The notes: generated by a model from the letters alone, not told the origin. DNA of 16,414 nt from Acanthamoeba lenticulata (GCA_002179805.1 NAVB01002910.1:1-16414), one strand, 5' to 3'. Positions 1 to 11,344 are shown, counted from the stretch's first letter. Translations and numbers: made by a program.

Positions 1-92
1 TCTTTCCCTCCCCCCAATTTATATTTTATTTTTGTATTTATTTTTGCTGCTGACGTGGGGTCGTGGTGCATGTTGGTGGCGGGGGGGGGAAG
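1..92 (+). other. probable 3' part of an intron of the first gene
   Basis: A pyrimidine- and T-rich run covers about bases 1-45, followed by a G-rich stretch and an AG at 91-92, directly before hydrophobic coding sequence. The frame has no stop here, so translation through it cannot be excluded. The composition is unlike the GC-rich exons nearby. Confidence 0.4.
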
Positions 93-816
93 TTACTTTT
101 GCTACTACTGGTTCTTCACGGCGATGGGGGTCTTTGTGCCGCTCATCTTCCTGGCCGAGACATGGCTCGTCATCCTCACGTGGCTGGTCATCTACTTCCT
201 CCTGCCCGCCGCCACCGCCGCAGCGACCTCACCGGGGGGGAGTAGTGTCTCCTCCCTCGGAGGTGGTGGTGGTGGTGGTGGTTCGGCCACTGTCCCGGCT
301 CCGGTGCTGCCGCCTCCCGCGGCGCCCGCGCTTCAGCCAGCGTCCGTAGTTGCGCCGGTGCTCGAGGGGCTTGAGGAGTTGGGCCGCGAGGCCCACTCGC
401 CCGTCCTTCCGGGTGACCGGCAGCCGCAAATCGCGGTCCAGGAGGGGGAGCATATGGATGACAGTGAGAAGCCTGCGCGACTGAGGGCCGAACGGAAAGA
501 GGAAGACGTGGCGCTGCAGAAGCTGTTGGAAGACGAAATCGCGCGGAAGCTGGCCCGCGACCAGCGCCGGGCGCCTAGCGCCTACGGGGAAGAGGAGGAG
601 GACCTGCCTTCGGAGGAAGCGGACGAGAGCGATGCTGATGAGGGCGATGATGAGGAGGACACGGGGGCTGGCGTCTACCCGCGCCTTCGGCGACGGCGGC
701 CGCCCCACCCGAAGGACGAGGAGACGGATGAGGAGGTCGAGCCAACATTGTTGGACAGCACCCCACCCGAGGAGGGCGAGGGCGTGGAAGGCGAGGACAA
801 GCCCAAGGTGGAGTAA
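93..816 (+). CDS. C-terminal exon of an unidentified membrane protein with an acidic tail (5' end outside window)
   Basis: The frame is open from base 1 to the TAA at 814-816, but the T-rich stretch before base 92 looks like the end of an intron, with an AG at 91-92. I therefore start the exon at 93; this is inference. The first 40 or so residues are strongly hydrophobic (YFCYYWFF..., then PLIFL, TWLVILTWLVIYFLLP) and read as one long or two short membrane segments. Then come a Gly8 run encoded by a GGT repeat, a Pro/Ala-rich linker, a charged helical stretch (EDVALQKLLEDEIARKLARD) and a very acidic Glu/Asp tail broken by one basic patch (RLRRRR). I do not recognise the family. The tail is probably cytosolic. 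AATAAA lies 100 nt after the stop. Alternatively a start at ATG 70 or 124 would make a small single-exon protein, but the missing upstream stop argues for a longer gene. Confidence 0.55.
262..282 (+). repeat. (GGT)7 trinucleotide repeat inside a coding exon
   Basis: Seven GGT copies in the reading frame encode most of an eight-glycine run. The run separates the membrane segment from the acidic tail of the first gene. Confidence 0.9.
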
Positions 817-915
817 CCACATCATCAGGCCTGCGAGGCGCGTCCTGCCCTTGACTCGTTTTGATCCACAAGCCAACGAAGAGCTCTTTGGCGTCCTCTT
901 TTTCTCCCCCATTTT

Positions 916-921
916 AATAAA
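916..921 (+). terminator. poly(A) signal AATAAA of the first gene
   Basis: A canonical AATAAA lies 100 nt after the TAA stop at 814-816. The first gene converges with the DYRK1 gene on the other strand. Confidence 0.65.
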
Positions 922-947
922 TGTTGCAAATACGTCTATGCTGGGGT

Positions 948-978
948 GGATGCCTCCTGTCTGGGCAGGAGGGCATCC
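948..978. other. inverted repeat (hairpin) between two convergent poly(A) signals
   Basis: The arms are 948-959 and 966-978. They pair over 12 bases with a single extra C bulged in the right arm and a 6-base loop. The element lies in the 58-bp gap between AATAAA on the + strand (916-921) and AATAAA on the - strand (980-985). Confidence 0.6.
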
Positions 979-979
979 G

Positions 980-985
980 TTTATT
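980..985 (-). terminator. poly(A) signal AATAAA for the DYRK1 gene (minus strand)
   Basis: TTTATT on the + strand reads AATAAA on the minus strand, about 265 nt downstream of the DYRK1 stop codon. It is the only canonical hexamer I see in that 3' region. Confidence 0.5.
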
Positions 986-1110
986 TCTTTTTTTTCTCTC
1001 CATTGTGCGCGTAGGGGGAGGAATAGCAGAGGGACAGAGAGGAGACGTGGTGTGTGAGAGGGTGGAGGGAGAGGCAGAGTGCTGTACATCTCAACATTTT
1101 GGGAAGAAAA

Positions 1111-1128
1111 GAGAGAGAGAGAGAGAGA
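1111..1128. repeat. (GA)9 microsatellite
   Basis: A pure GA run in the probable 3' untranslated region of the DYRK1 gene. The 817-1250 stretch between the two convergent genes otherwise holds only purine-rich sequence, the hairpin and the two poly(A) signals. Confidence 0.85.
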
Positions 1129-1250
1129 TAAGGAAGAGAAAAAAAGACGTCGGGCGCCTGAGGAAGACGAAGGCTCAGGCTGCGGGTAGAGGAGTTGTAT
1201 CACGGAGGAGGAGGAAGGTAGAGAGCTCTTTCGGAGGGGGGAGGGTCGGG

Positions 1251-3817
<2,567 letters not shown>

Positions 3818-4507
3818 GTGTAGGAGGGGTTTAGCACCAACCAGAGCAGTGACTCATCTGCCCATCAAAGTACAGTTGTGGGTCAACAAAAAGACGCAAA
3901 CCAGGTGGCGCTTATTAAAGAGTAATAAATAAAAATAATAATAAATCATTTATGTATTTGATAAGGACAAAGATGGAAGGAAATTGAGGCGAGGGTGGAA
4001 ATGATTGATTGACCACGAGACTTCCAAAAGGCAATTGCATTGTGGGTACGAAAGAGAGAGGGGAGGGGGCGAGTGAGGGTACCAGCAGATGGAAGGCTTG
4101 GCCAGTTGGCAATCAAAAGAAGTAAAATGTGGACGCTCGTGCAAATGTGCTGGGCGAGATTGCCGTCGCTACTCACCCCTCTCACCTCTTCGCCGCAGTC
4201 CACGCGCGCGCTACAGCGCAATGTCAGGAGTGGGCAACCCGTCGACATGTCGCCCTCGCAACCAGCGACAACAGCCCCACAAGGGGGTGGGCCGGACCCA
4301 ATAGGAAACCGCCGCGGGGGGTGGGACAGAAAGCCAGCAACGAACACGATTTGCGAAAGGAGAAGAGAAGGATCAGAAGGAGAAGGAGTGGTGGGAAGAC
4401 ATCAAACAAGGTCGGCACCGCAACCGCTTTTATTTTTCATCTTCTGAGCTCGAGCGCCATCTTGTATTTTCTTTTTCCTGGCTAAGTCGCCCGCCGTCAT
4501 CATCATC
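3818..4507. promoter_or_regulatory. divergent intergenic region between DYRK1 and the Lys-rich gene
   Basis: This 690-bp stretch should hold both promoters and both leaders. It contains an A/T-rich block around 3915-3960, an otherwise GC-rich sequence and one CCAAT pentamer near 4299. Short open frames occur on both strands but none has recognisable protein features. No RNA gene was recognised. Confidence 0.5.
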
Positions 4508-5083
4508 ATGGAGAAGGATAATGTAGAGAAGGTCAAAAAGGAGAAGAAGGAGCGAAAGGAGAAGAAGGAGAAGAAGGAAGGTGAAAAGAAGGAGAAGAAG
4601 GAGAAGAAGACAAAGAAGGAGAAGGAGCCAGGAGAGAAGAAGGAGAAGAAGGAGAAGAAGACAAAGAAGGGGAAGAAGGAGGGGGAGGCTGAGACGGTGG
4701 TGGCCCACACGGACGCGGCACCGGGAAGTGAGCACCACGACGATCATCATCACGAGGGCCTGGGCGGCGGTGAATCGTCCATTCATGCGCCACCACCGCT
4801 CAACACGAAGCCGAAGAAGAGTATCCTCAAGAAGGAGGGCGAACAGAATGACGACCGCAAGGGCTTGACCGTGGCGGGTCTCGAATCGGTTCCAGAACCG
4901 GAACATGCTGACAAGCCCAAGAAGGAGATAGTGCTCGAAGGCAAGAAGGGCATCGTGCGCAAGAATCTCGACGAAGGAGCCCCCCTTAAGGCCAAGAAGA
5001 AGGTGGAACCAGCTCAAGAGCCTTCAAGCAGCTCGTCGGTCACTCCCAACCCCAAGAACGTCATCACCAAGCGAGCTAAATAG
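4508..5083 (+). CDS. Lys/Glu-rich low-complexity protein, intronless, 191 residues
   Basis: A single open exon runs from ATG 4508 to the TAG at 5081-5083. Residues 2-59 are almost wholly Lys and Glu. A 13-residue unit, GEKKEKKEKKTKK, occurs twice (25-37 and 42-54), encoded by nearly identical 39-bp stretches. A His-rich patch follows (HHDDHHH, about 76-82). The C-terminal half is more complex and carries two related basic motifs, KPKKSILKKEG (101-111) and EGKKGIVRKN (144-153), before a Ser-rich stretch and a basic end (ITKRAK). There is no signal peptide or membrane segment. I do not recognise the family. The composition suggests a disordered or charged-helical protein that binds nucleic acid or an acidic partner, but this is inference. 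A possible ATTAAA poly(A) variant lies at 5222-5227. Confidence 0.75.
   Translation: MEKDNVEKVKKEKKERKEKKEKKEGEKKEKKEKKTKKEKEPGEKKEKKEKKTKKGKKEGEAETVVAHTDAAPGSEHHDDHHHEGLGGGESSIHAPPPLNTKPKKSILKKEGEQNDDRKGLTVAGLESVPEPEHADKPKKEIVLEGKKGIVRKNLDEGAPLKAKKKVEPAQEPSSSSSVTPNPKNVITKRAK
4580..4669 (+). repeat. two imperfect 39-bp direct repeats inside the Lys-rich gene
   Basis: The units are 4580-4618 and 4631-4669. They encode identical 13-residue peptides and differ at only a few third positions near the start. This suggests a recent internal duplication or slippage within an (GAGAAG)-like tract. Confidence 0.75.
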
Positions 5084-5480
5084 GCAGTGGGTGGGGTGGG
5101 GCTTCGCCGGCGAGGCTGCTCGCTCTTGTGATGGTGTTTACGGTGCTCCCCCATCGCGAGAAGGCCGTGGCGAAGAGGAGGAGGAAGAAAGCAATGTGGG
5201 CGTAATGGCCAATTGTGTAAAATTAAACCAAAAAAAAAAATCAATTCAAAAAAGCTCGATGCATCCGTGATCACACTCAGTCTTTGTTGAATTGGAGCAT
5301 TTAACCTGAAGATGCAGGTGCTTAAGTGTACTCTTTCTCTTTCAGATGAACTGTGGTGCTGAACAGCTTGTTGAATTGGTTTCGTTTAACGCTCAAGTGG
5401 TTTATTCACCTTCATGAGAGAGCGGGAGGTGTTTTTGGTGTTTTGTGTCTTTTAGCTTTTGATCTTGGAAGGACAGTTGC
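5084..5480. other. convergent 3' intergenic region
   Basis: It separates the stop of the Lys-rich gene from the stop of RPS2. It holds an ATTAAA (5222-5227) followed by an A-run on the + strand, and an AATAAA for the minus-strand gene at 5401-5406. No further gene is visible. Confidence 0.6.
5401..5406 (-). terminator. poly(A) signal AATAAA of RPS2 (minus strand)
   Basis: TTTATT on the + strand, 75 nt downstream of the RPS2 stop codon in the minus-strand direction. The distance and canonical hexamer make it the likely cleavage signal. Confidence 0.7.
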
Positions 5481-6419
5481 CTAGTCCCTCTCAAGACGAC
5501 CCACCGGCTTCTCGTCGTGGTGCTTCTTCTCACTATAATTGGTGAGGAAGTCGGTGTTGGCGTGGTAGAGATCCTTCTGGAACTTGCCAGTCTTCCACAA
5601 GTCCGGCGTGAGGAACTGGTAAGTCTTCGTGATGGCGAAGAAGGTAGCCTTGGCGAAGTTGCCCAGGGTGGCGGTGTGACCCGACGACGAGGTGAAGACA
5701 TCCTCAATACCGGCGAACTGCAGCATCTTCTTCGGGACCATCGAGGCGACGAGACCGGTACCCTTGGGGGCGGGGATGAGACGCACGCGGATGGAGCCGC
5801 ACTTGCCAGTCACCTTCACGGGGACCGTGTGGGGCTTGCCGATGAAGTTACCCCAGTAACCACGCCTCACGGGCACGACGGCGAGCTTAGCGAGGATGAT
5901 CGCAGCGCGGATAGCGGTAGCCACCTCCTTGGAGCACTTGACACCAAGACCCACATGGCCTGAGCGGGTAAGGCACCACAAGTTAGTTACGTCTCCTCCA
6001 AACAGATTCGCTGCAGGCAGTGTGTCCTTACCGTTGAAATCACCGACGACAACGAAGGCCTTGAAGCGAGTCCTCTGACCAGCACGGGTCTGCTTCTGGA
6101 CGGGCATGATCTTGAGCACCTCGTCCTTGAGACCGGAAACGAAGTGATCGATGATCTGGTATTCCTTGACGGGGAGAGAGTAGAGGTAGATCTGCTCGAG
6201 CTTGTTCACCTTACCGGCCTTGACAAGACGGCCGAGCTTGGTGGAGGGCACCCACGGCTCCTTGTCGTCGCTCTTCTCACGACGGGGGCCACCACGGCCA
6301 CGACCACGACCACCCTCACCACGTCCGCGACCACCCTCACCACGACCACGGCCCCTGCCGCCGAAGCCACGCTCACCAGTCCTCCCACCTCTCTGTTCGG
6401 CCGAAGCGGAGTCAGCCAT
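5481..6419 (-). CDS. RPS2: 40S ribosomal protein S2 (uS5), 2 exons
   Basis: Exons are 6032-6419 and 5481-5959, giving 288 residues (human RPS2 has 293). uS5 sits in the small ribosomal subunit near the mRNA entry channel. Seen: an N-terminal RGG/RGRG-rich tail (about residues 10-45, a typical arginine-methylation target), [94 protein letters not shown] and [15 protein letters not shown] start at ATG 6419 (MADSAS...), as in other RPS2 proteins; the frame stays open a little upstream without another ATG. The 72-nt intron (5960-6031, GTAAGG...CTCAG) has no stop and keeps frame, so an uncut reading would wrongly insert 24 residues into the most conserved part. A poly(A) signal lies 75 nt after the stop. 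Confidence 0.97.
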   Translation of the reverse strand: MADSASAEQRGGRTGERGFGGRGRGRGEGGRGRGEGGRGRGRGGPRREKSDDKEPWVPSTKLGRLVKAGKVNKLEQIYLYSLPVKEYQIIDHFVSGLKDEVLKIMPVQKQTRAGQRTRFKAFVVVGDFNGKDTLPAANLFGGDVTNLWCLTRSGHVGLGVKCSKEVATAIRAAIILAKLAVVPVRRGYWGNFIGKPHTVPVKVTGKCGSIRVRLIPAPKGTGLVASMVPKKMLQFAGIEDVFTSSSGHTATLGNFAKATFFAITKTYQFLTPDLWKTGKFQKDLYHANTDFLTNYSEKKHHDEKPVGRLERD

Positions 6420-6906
6420 TTGCTGATGGCGTCCCAATCCATCACATCACACAGATGGAAAGAAGTTGTCAGTTGAAGTTGTTCAAGAAGCGTCCGCTCC
6501 AAGCCACTGCCAAGCGAAGAACCAGCCCAAGCTGGATCCTCCGCGAGGTAAAGGGCTCTTGGGGGATGGACGGTGCGGGCTGGCATAGCGGGGCCACGTA
6601 CATCAGATACTCACGATGGAAGAGAGAAAAGAAAGAAGGAGGGAGAAGCTTGCCTGCCCACCAAATACCAAGCTTCCGAAGCCACAATCCCGGATTTCTC
6701 CCGAGTCGTTGCTCCGCCAACGCCACCTTAACATTGCTCATCTATTCAGCTTTTGAAAGCATTTTTGAAACTGTTTCGTAAGTTTGAACCACAGCCACGC
6801 AAGGACGCGGTGGCGCAGCAGAACAGCAAATTCGAGGTTGTGGGGCCCATCTTTACCGACGTCGACCGCAAGTACCTGTTTCACATTTTCACGCTTCCAT
6901 TCGCAC
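6420..6906. promoter_or_regulatory. divergent promoter region between RPS2 and PSMB5
   Basis: The two start codons are 487 bp apart. Reading toward RPS2, a long pyrimidine run (minus strand, around 6615-6645) is followed by a donor-like GTGAGT at 6609-6614 and a possible acceptor AG at 6423-6424 just before the ATG. A leader intron of about 192 nt is therefore possible but unproven. The pyrimidine run resembles the 5' tracts of ribosomal protein mRNAs. Confidence 0.45.
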
Positions 6907-8077
6907 ATGGCATCGACACTGTCCCTTGACTTTCTGGATCTTCCTCACGAGCGCGAGGAAAACCAACTCGAGCGAGAGGTGCTCGATATCGACAGATTCC
7001 CGCTGCCCAACGTTAGCAACGTACGCTGGTGATCTCTCTTTCTCCTTTTCTTCTCGTCTCTACATGCTCACGTTTTGCGTTTCTTTAGCCTGGCGCATTC
7101 TTGAGCAGTGCTTTCCAAGAGGGCCAGGCTGAGCCGATCAAAATGCTGCACGGAACGACCACTCTCTCTTTCATCTTCCAGGGCGGCATCGTCGTTGCAG
7201 TCGATTCTCGTGCTACTCAGGGCACCTACATCGGTGCGTTCCCTCTCCCACTGCGATCTTTCTCTTTCTTTTCCTCTTGGCGCCCCAACTCACTTAGGCG
7301 TCTGGCCACAGCTTCGGGCTCTGTGCAGAAGGTGATTAAGATCAACCCCTACATGGTGGGCACCATGGCTGGTGGCGCTGCTGACTGCTCCTACTGGGAA
7401 CGCGAGCTGGGCCGGCGGACACGACTCTACCAGCTTCGAAACAAGAAGCGCATGACCGTGGCCGCCGCCTCCAAGGTGCTCTCCAACATCCTCTACTACT
7501 ACCGCAGCTACGACCTCTCGGTGGGATCCATGATCTGCGGCTGGGACAAGAAGGCACGTCTTATCTCCTCTTCCTTCTCCTCCTCCTCCTCTTTTCGCTA
7601 CGATGCAGCGCTTTGTAACAATGAATAATGACGCGTTCGGTACGTGCGCACAGGGCCCCGGCATCTACTACGTGGACAGCGACGGCACGCGCCTGAAGGG
7701 CGATCGGTTCGCTGTGGGCTCGGGCGGCACCTACGCCTACGGTGTGATGGACGCTGGCTACCGCTTTGATCTCTCTGTGGAGGAGGCCTGCGAGCTCGGA
7801 AGGCGCTCCATCTTCCATGCCGTCCACCGCGACGCCTACTCTGGCGGCACCATCAACGGTGCGCCCCTCCTTTTCTCTCTCACTATGGAATGGATGGGCC
7901 CTCTTTCGACGACGCGGACTCACCCCCCATTTGGCGATTTTTGCTGCCCCCTTCCCCACAGTGTTCCACATCTCGGAGTCGGGCTGGAGGCACGTCTCGG
8001 CGCAGGACAACAATGATCTCTACTACGAGAAGTACAGCCTCGCGGCCAGGGAGAAGGAGGAGCAGATGAAGGAGTAA
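6907..8077 (+). CDS. PSMB5: 20S proteasome subunit beta type-5 (chymotrypsin-like), 5 exons
   Basis: Exons are 6907-7020, 7089-7233, 7312-7553, 7654-7858 and 7962-8077, giving 273 residues (human PSMB5 263). The protein is the chymotrypsin-like active subunit of the core proteasome, made as a proenzyme that cleaves itself at Gly-Thr. Seen: a 60-residue propeptide ending LHG, then catalytic Thr61 in TTTLSFIF. In mature numbering Asp17 (VAVDSRAT), Lys33 (SGSVQKVIK) and Met45 ([11 protein letters not shown]) are all present; Met45 is typical of beta5. Further matches are [47 protein letters not shown] and [10 protein letters not shown]. Introns 1, 2 and 4 are GT-AG. Intron 3 (7554-7653) can be kept in frame only with a GC donor (AAG|GCACGT). 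No AATAAA is visible after the stop, which is followed by an A-run. Confidence 0.97.
7554..7653 (+). other. GC-AG intron of PSMB5
   Basis: The protein must read [12 protein letters not shown]. The only junction giving this is AAG|GCACGT...GCGCACAG|GGC. Using the GT four bases later would add four bases and shift the frame. The intron is 100 nt long. Confidence 0.85.
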
Positions 8078-8260
8078 AAAAAAAAAAAAACAAAAGAAGG
8101 CCAGCCACCAAAGCGTAGGCGGGGGTCTGTGGGGCGGCGGCGTGGGAGGGAGGAGGGTGTGTTTGTGAATAGATCGTCTCTCTCTTTTCCCGAAAGCTCG
8201 TCGTGTATCCTCCCTTTTAAAGGTGTACTTGTTGTGTAAGGGCGTGTGGGCAACGACTCG

Positions 8261-11126
8261 TCACTGCCCGTCAGCGGAGATGGTCTTGACGAGGTCCTTC
8301 TTGTTGACCTTGCCCATGGCATTGCGCGGCATCTGGGCCAGCGTGAGGAGCTTGCGTGGGACTTTGTAGCCGCTCATCCTCTCCTCGCACCACTGCTTGA
8401 GCGACGGAAGCTCGAGCGTCTTCTCGCCCTTCATCGCCACCACCAGACAAACAACAGGTGTCAGTCCGACTTGGGCCGCAAGGCCAGGGACAGAGGGCCG
8501 TAAGTACCTCCTTAAGGACCACGACAGCCGTGATGGTCTGGCCGAAGGCCGGGTCGGGAAGGCCCACCACTGCGCATTCGGCGATGGCCGGGTGTTCGAG
8601 CAGCACGCGCTCCACATCCAGCGCGCTTCACCGCCGCCCGGTCATTCAGTCCACGAGTGAGTGGCTGCAGGAATGGCGATAGTTTTCGCGAGAGGGGGAG
8701 AGCTCTGGACCTGATCTTGTAACCGCCAGACTTGAGGATGTCGACGCTGGCACGGCCCAGAATGCGAATCACACCGTTGTCGGCAGCGATCTCGGCGATG
8801 TCGCCAGTCTTGAACCACCCGTCCTCAGTGAACTCCTTGGCCGTCGCCGCCGGATTCTTCCAGTACCTGCCCCCAGACACCAGTTAGCCGCTCGTGGCCC
8901 CCAACCAAGATGCATATAGAAAGGCACAAGCCGGATGCACGGCGCACTCCTTGAAGACGGCCGGGCCCGTCACCTGGAGCTCGCCCACCTGGGCCGCCGC
9001 CGCCTCTGGCGACGACGCGCGGTCCTCCTCGGCGTCATCGCCTCCCGTGGGCTTCACGACGCGGACCTGGTAGCCGGGGAGGGGCGTGCCCACGCAGCCC
9101 GGTCGGCGCTGGCCGTGGAGCGGGTTGGAGATGGCCATCCCGAACTCGGTCATGCCGTAGCGCTCGAGCAGGAGGTGGCCGCTGATCTCCTGCCACCGCG
9201 CCATGATCGTCTCTGTATGTGTGTGTGTGCGCGTGTTTTTGTGTGTTTGTGCGAGACCAATCAGAATGTCGACAAGCCAGCCCCATCACCACCACTCGCG
9301 AGTGCGGCCGTACCGGGGAGGGCGGCGGAGCCAGACACCATCAAGCGGAAGCGGCGGCACGCATCAGAGGCCTGGCGCTGCTCCTCGGGGCTCATCTGGT
9401 CGTAGGCGTCGATCAACTTGGCTGCGCCGCGGATGTCAGAGGTCAGGGGGCTGCCGGGGCTCTTCCTCCTCGAGGCGCGTTTAAAAAGGGAGGGGGGTGG
9501 AGGAAGGAGGGGAAGACCGCACCGTAGATGGTGGGCACGGCCATGAAGAGCGACAGCTGCGGCCGCGCCTGGTCGGTGAAGCGCCGCCACACGGCCTTGG
9601 CGTCGAACTTGGTCATCATCTCGCACTTGGCTCCCGACCAGAGCGCGCTCGTGAGCACCTGAGGGGGGGGGGCGATGTGGTGATGGCGGCGTTGGTGAAG
9701 ATTGAGATTGAGTGATATTGGGGCGGGGGGGAAGAGCTCGCGTACGGCGATGATGCCGTGGACGTGGTGGAGGGGCAGGACGTTGAGGATGTGGTCGTTC
9801 TGGGTCCAGCCCCACGCGTTAACGAGGGCCGACACCTGGGCCTCCACGTTGCCGTGGGTCGTGTACACGCCCTTGGGCCGTCCCGTCGTCCCGCTGGTGT
9901 AGACGATGTGGGCGCCCCTTGCCCGGTCAACCTCGAAGAAGGAAGGCGCGATCTCCTTCATGTTTACGCCCCCCCCCCGGGGGCTTTTATGAGCAAAGAA
10001 GCCAGGCGGTCCTATCTTGGGGCCCGCGGGGGGGGGGGGATTGGGGGTACGCACGTCATGAGGAGGGAAGAGCTGCGGCTGGAGGGTGAGGACGGGCACC
10101 CGGAGCTGCCGTGCGATGGGCTCCACCAGCCCCTCGTACCTGTGCATACATATACGCGAATGACTCCAAGTAAGCACATGAAGCGGACACGTGCTTCGCG
10201 TGAGGGAACGTGGCAGGAGGAGGAAGTTGCGTGCATGGGATGGATGACGACAGCAGAGGCCTCGCTGTTGCTGATCACGTATTCGATCTCGGGGCCCGGA
10301 TGATGCACGCCTGCCCGATCCCCCCCCCCCCAAACCACACCACACCACACCAAGGGAAGTGGTGAGACGCACGAAGGCACTGGCTGGAGGGCACCAGAGA
10401 TCGATCGATCGAGCACGGACCGATGGGAACGGCCACGCCGCCGGCGCTCTGTGGCACACGGGCACGCGCGTCAGCAAGTCGTTGTGAGTGAGAACGCGCG
10501 GGGCGGCAAATATGGATCAAGTGGAGGACGGGCGGACCCAGATGCCCCATTGGGAGGCAACGTAGGAGTAGTCGGCGGGACACAAAAACGCGACGCGCTT
10601 CTCCTGGATGTCTCTCCCCGGGCCCGCGCCTCTGCGCCCAGCCCCCCAAAGCCACCCGCAAACGCAGCCATCAGCCGACGGCAAAAAGAAGGGTCGAGTG
10701 GCGGCTGTTTTGTGGGGGAGTCGCACGTGAGGTGGCGTAGGCGTTCGGCAACAGCGTTGGCATCGGCCAGCAGACGGCGATAGCTCCGCTGAGCGTCAGC
10801 CTGCTTATGCGGCTGCTGTGGCGCATCGATGGCCGAGTCGGCCGCGGACACGATCGCCGTGCGCTGCTGGTGGGTCAACGCGCGCTCCACCAGGGTGAGC
10901 CGTGGCACTGTGGCGAGCCCGCGGCACCAGCACCGGTCGAGTGAGTGCGCAGTCATAGGGAACAGGAGGTGGGCAACAGGATACACGAAGCTGGAACGGC
11001 AGCACGAAGAACCACAGACGTGTGCAGGGTCCCGCGTTGTGCCAGGCGCAAGGGCATCACGGCAGAGAGGGTGGTGGCTTTAAGCGGTTGTACGGTGACA
11101 GCTGCGAGACGACCTGAACGCAACAT
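8261..11126 (-). CDS. ACSF3: ACSF3-type acyl-CoA synthetase (probable mitochondrial malonyl-CoA synthetase), 13 exons
   Basis: Exons, 5' to 3': 11006-11126, 10727-10907, 10538-10631, 10421-10448, 10235-10310, 10055-10139, 9746-9955, 9523-9658, 9314-9421, 8948-9212, 8711-8866, 8508-8625, 8261-8428. All phases agree and give 581 residues (human ACSF3 576). The family makes malonyl-CoA from malonate, ATP and CoA in mitochondria. Seen: an Arg-rich, acid-free N terminus MLRSGRLAAVTVQPLK..., a probable presequence; EKRVAFLCPADYSYVASQW; AMP-binding loop YTSGTTGRPKG (214-224); LPLHHVHGI; VSGSAALPETI; ERYGMTE (363-369); GWFKTGD (451-457); GRASVDILKSGGYKI; and the C-terminal lysine in PRNAMGK (Lys566). 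The 40-codon first exon and its junction are the least certain part. The intron at 10140-10234 has a GC donor. Malonate specificity is inferred from ACSF3-like similarity along the whole length. Confidence 0.92.
9217..9253. repeat. (TG)n-rich tract in an ACSF3 intron
   Basis: An impure TG repeat lies on the + strand. In the transcript it is a CA-rich tract that ends just before the acceptor AG of the intron 9213-9313 and stands where a polypyrimidine tract would be expected. Confidence 0.8.
10140..10234 (-). other. GC-AG intron of ACSF3
   Basis: The upstream exon must end in phase 2 to join G|TAC GAG (YEGLVEP). The only in-phase donor with a reasonable intron length is CCCAT|GCACGC. It yields SAVVIHPMYEGLVEPIARQL, close to the ACSF3 family in length and pattern. 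The in-phase GT (ATGTGC) would leave an intron of only 38 nt. Confidence 0.7.
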
Positions 11127-11197
11127 GTTGAATCGATTAAACCTCAATCGGAAGAAATCAGGTTCCGGTGTGACCACTTTTTACTCTCGCACCGTGC

Positions 11198-11235
11198 AAA
11201 AATTCTGTTGCTTTACCGTGGCACTGTGCAAAAAA
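11198..11235 (-). terminator. RNA polymerase III terminators of the tRNA gene
   Basis: On the minus strand a T6 run begins immediately after the tRNA 3' end (11230-11235). A second T5 run follows at 11198-11202. Both are set in the same TTTTTGCAC-GTG context, so the backup looks like a short direct repeat of the first. Confidence 0.75.
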
Positions 11236-11306
11236 GGCACTTATGGGGATTGAACCCATGACCTTCAGTTTACAAGACTGACGCTCTACCACTAAGCTAA
11301 AGTGCC
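11236..11306 (-). tRNA. tRNA-Thr (anticodon TGT)
   Basis: It is 71 nt and intronless. The acceptor arms GGCACTT/AAGTGCC pair fully. The D arm is GCTTAGTGGTAGAGC, the anticodon stem TCAGT/ACTGA holds the loop CTTGTAA (anticodon TGT), and the T arm ATGGG/CCCAT holds TTCAATC. The internal A box (TAGCTTAGTGG, about 11289-11299) and B box (GGTTCAATCC, about 11247-11256) fit pol III promoters. CCA is not encoded. The gene lies 110 bp upstream of the ACSF3 start on the same strand. Confidence 0.96.
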
Positions 11307-11344
11307 TTCCTGCTCGACTGTGCGACCGAGCAAGTATTGATTGG

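Noticed and set aside
4129..4485. Several overlapping open frames upstream of the Lys-rich gene
   Set aside because: They have no conserved motifs, consistent phase or splice links. Promoter or leader sequence is more likely.
4430..5017. Leucine-rich 195-codon minus-strand frame resembling a membrane protein
   Set aside because: It is the exact antisense shadow of the Lys/Glu codons (AAG/GAG read as CTT/CTC) of the intronless gene.
6144..6476. Thr-rich 110-codon plus-strand frame
   Set aside because: It is antisense to the conserved RPS2 N-terminal exon and its RGG repeats.
10401..10413. GATCGATCGATCGA palindromic run as a possible protein or methylation site
   Set aside because: It is a short tetranucleotide repeat inside an ACSF3 intron with nothing around it to suggest function.
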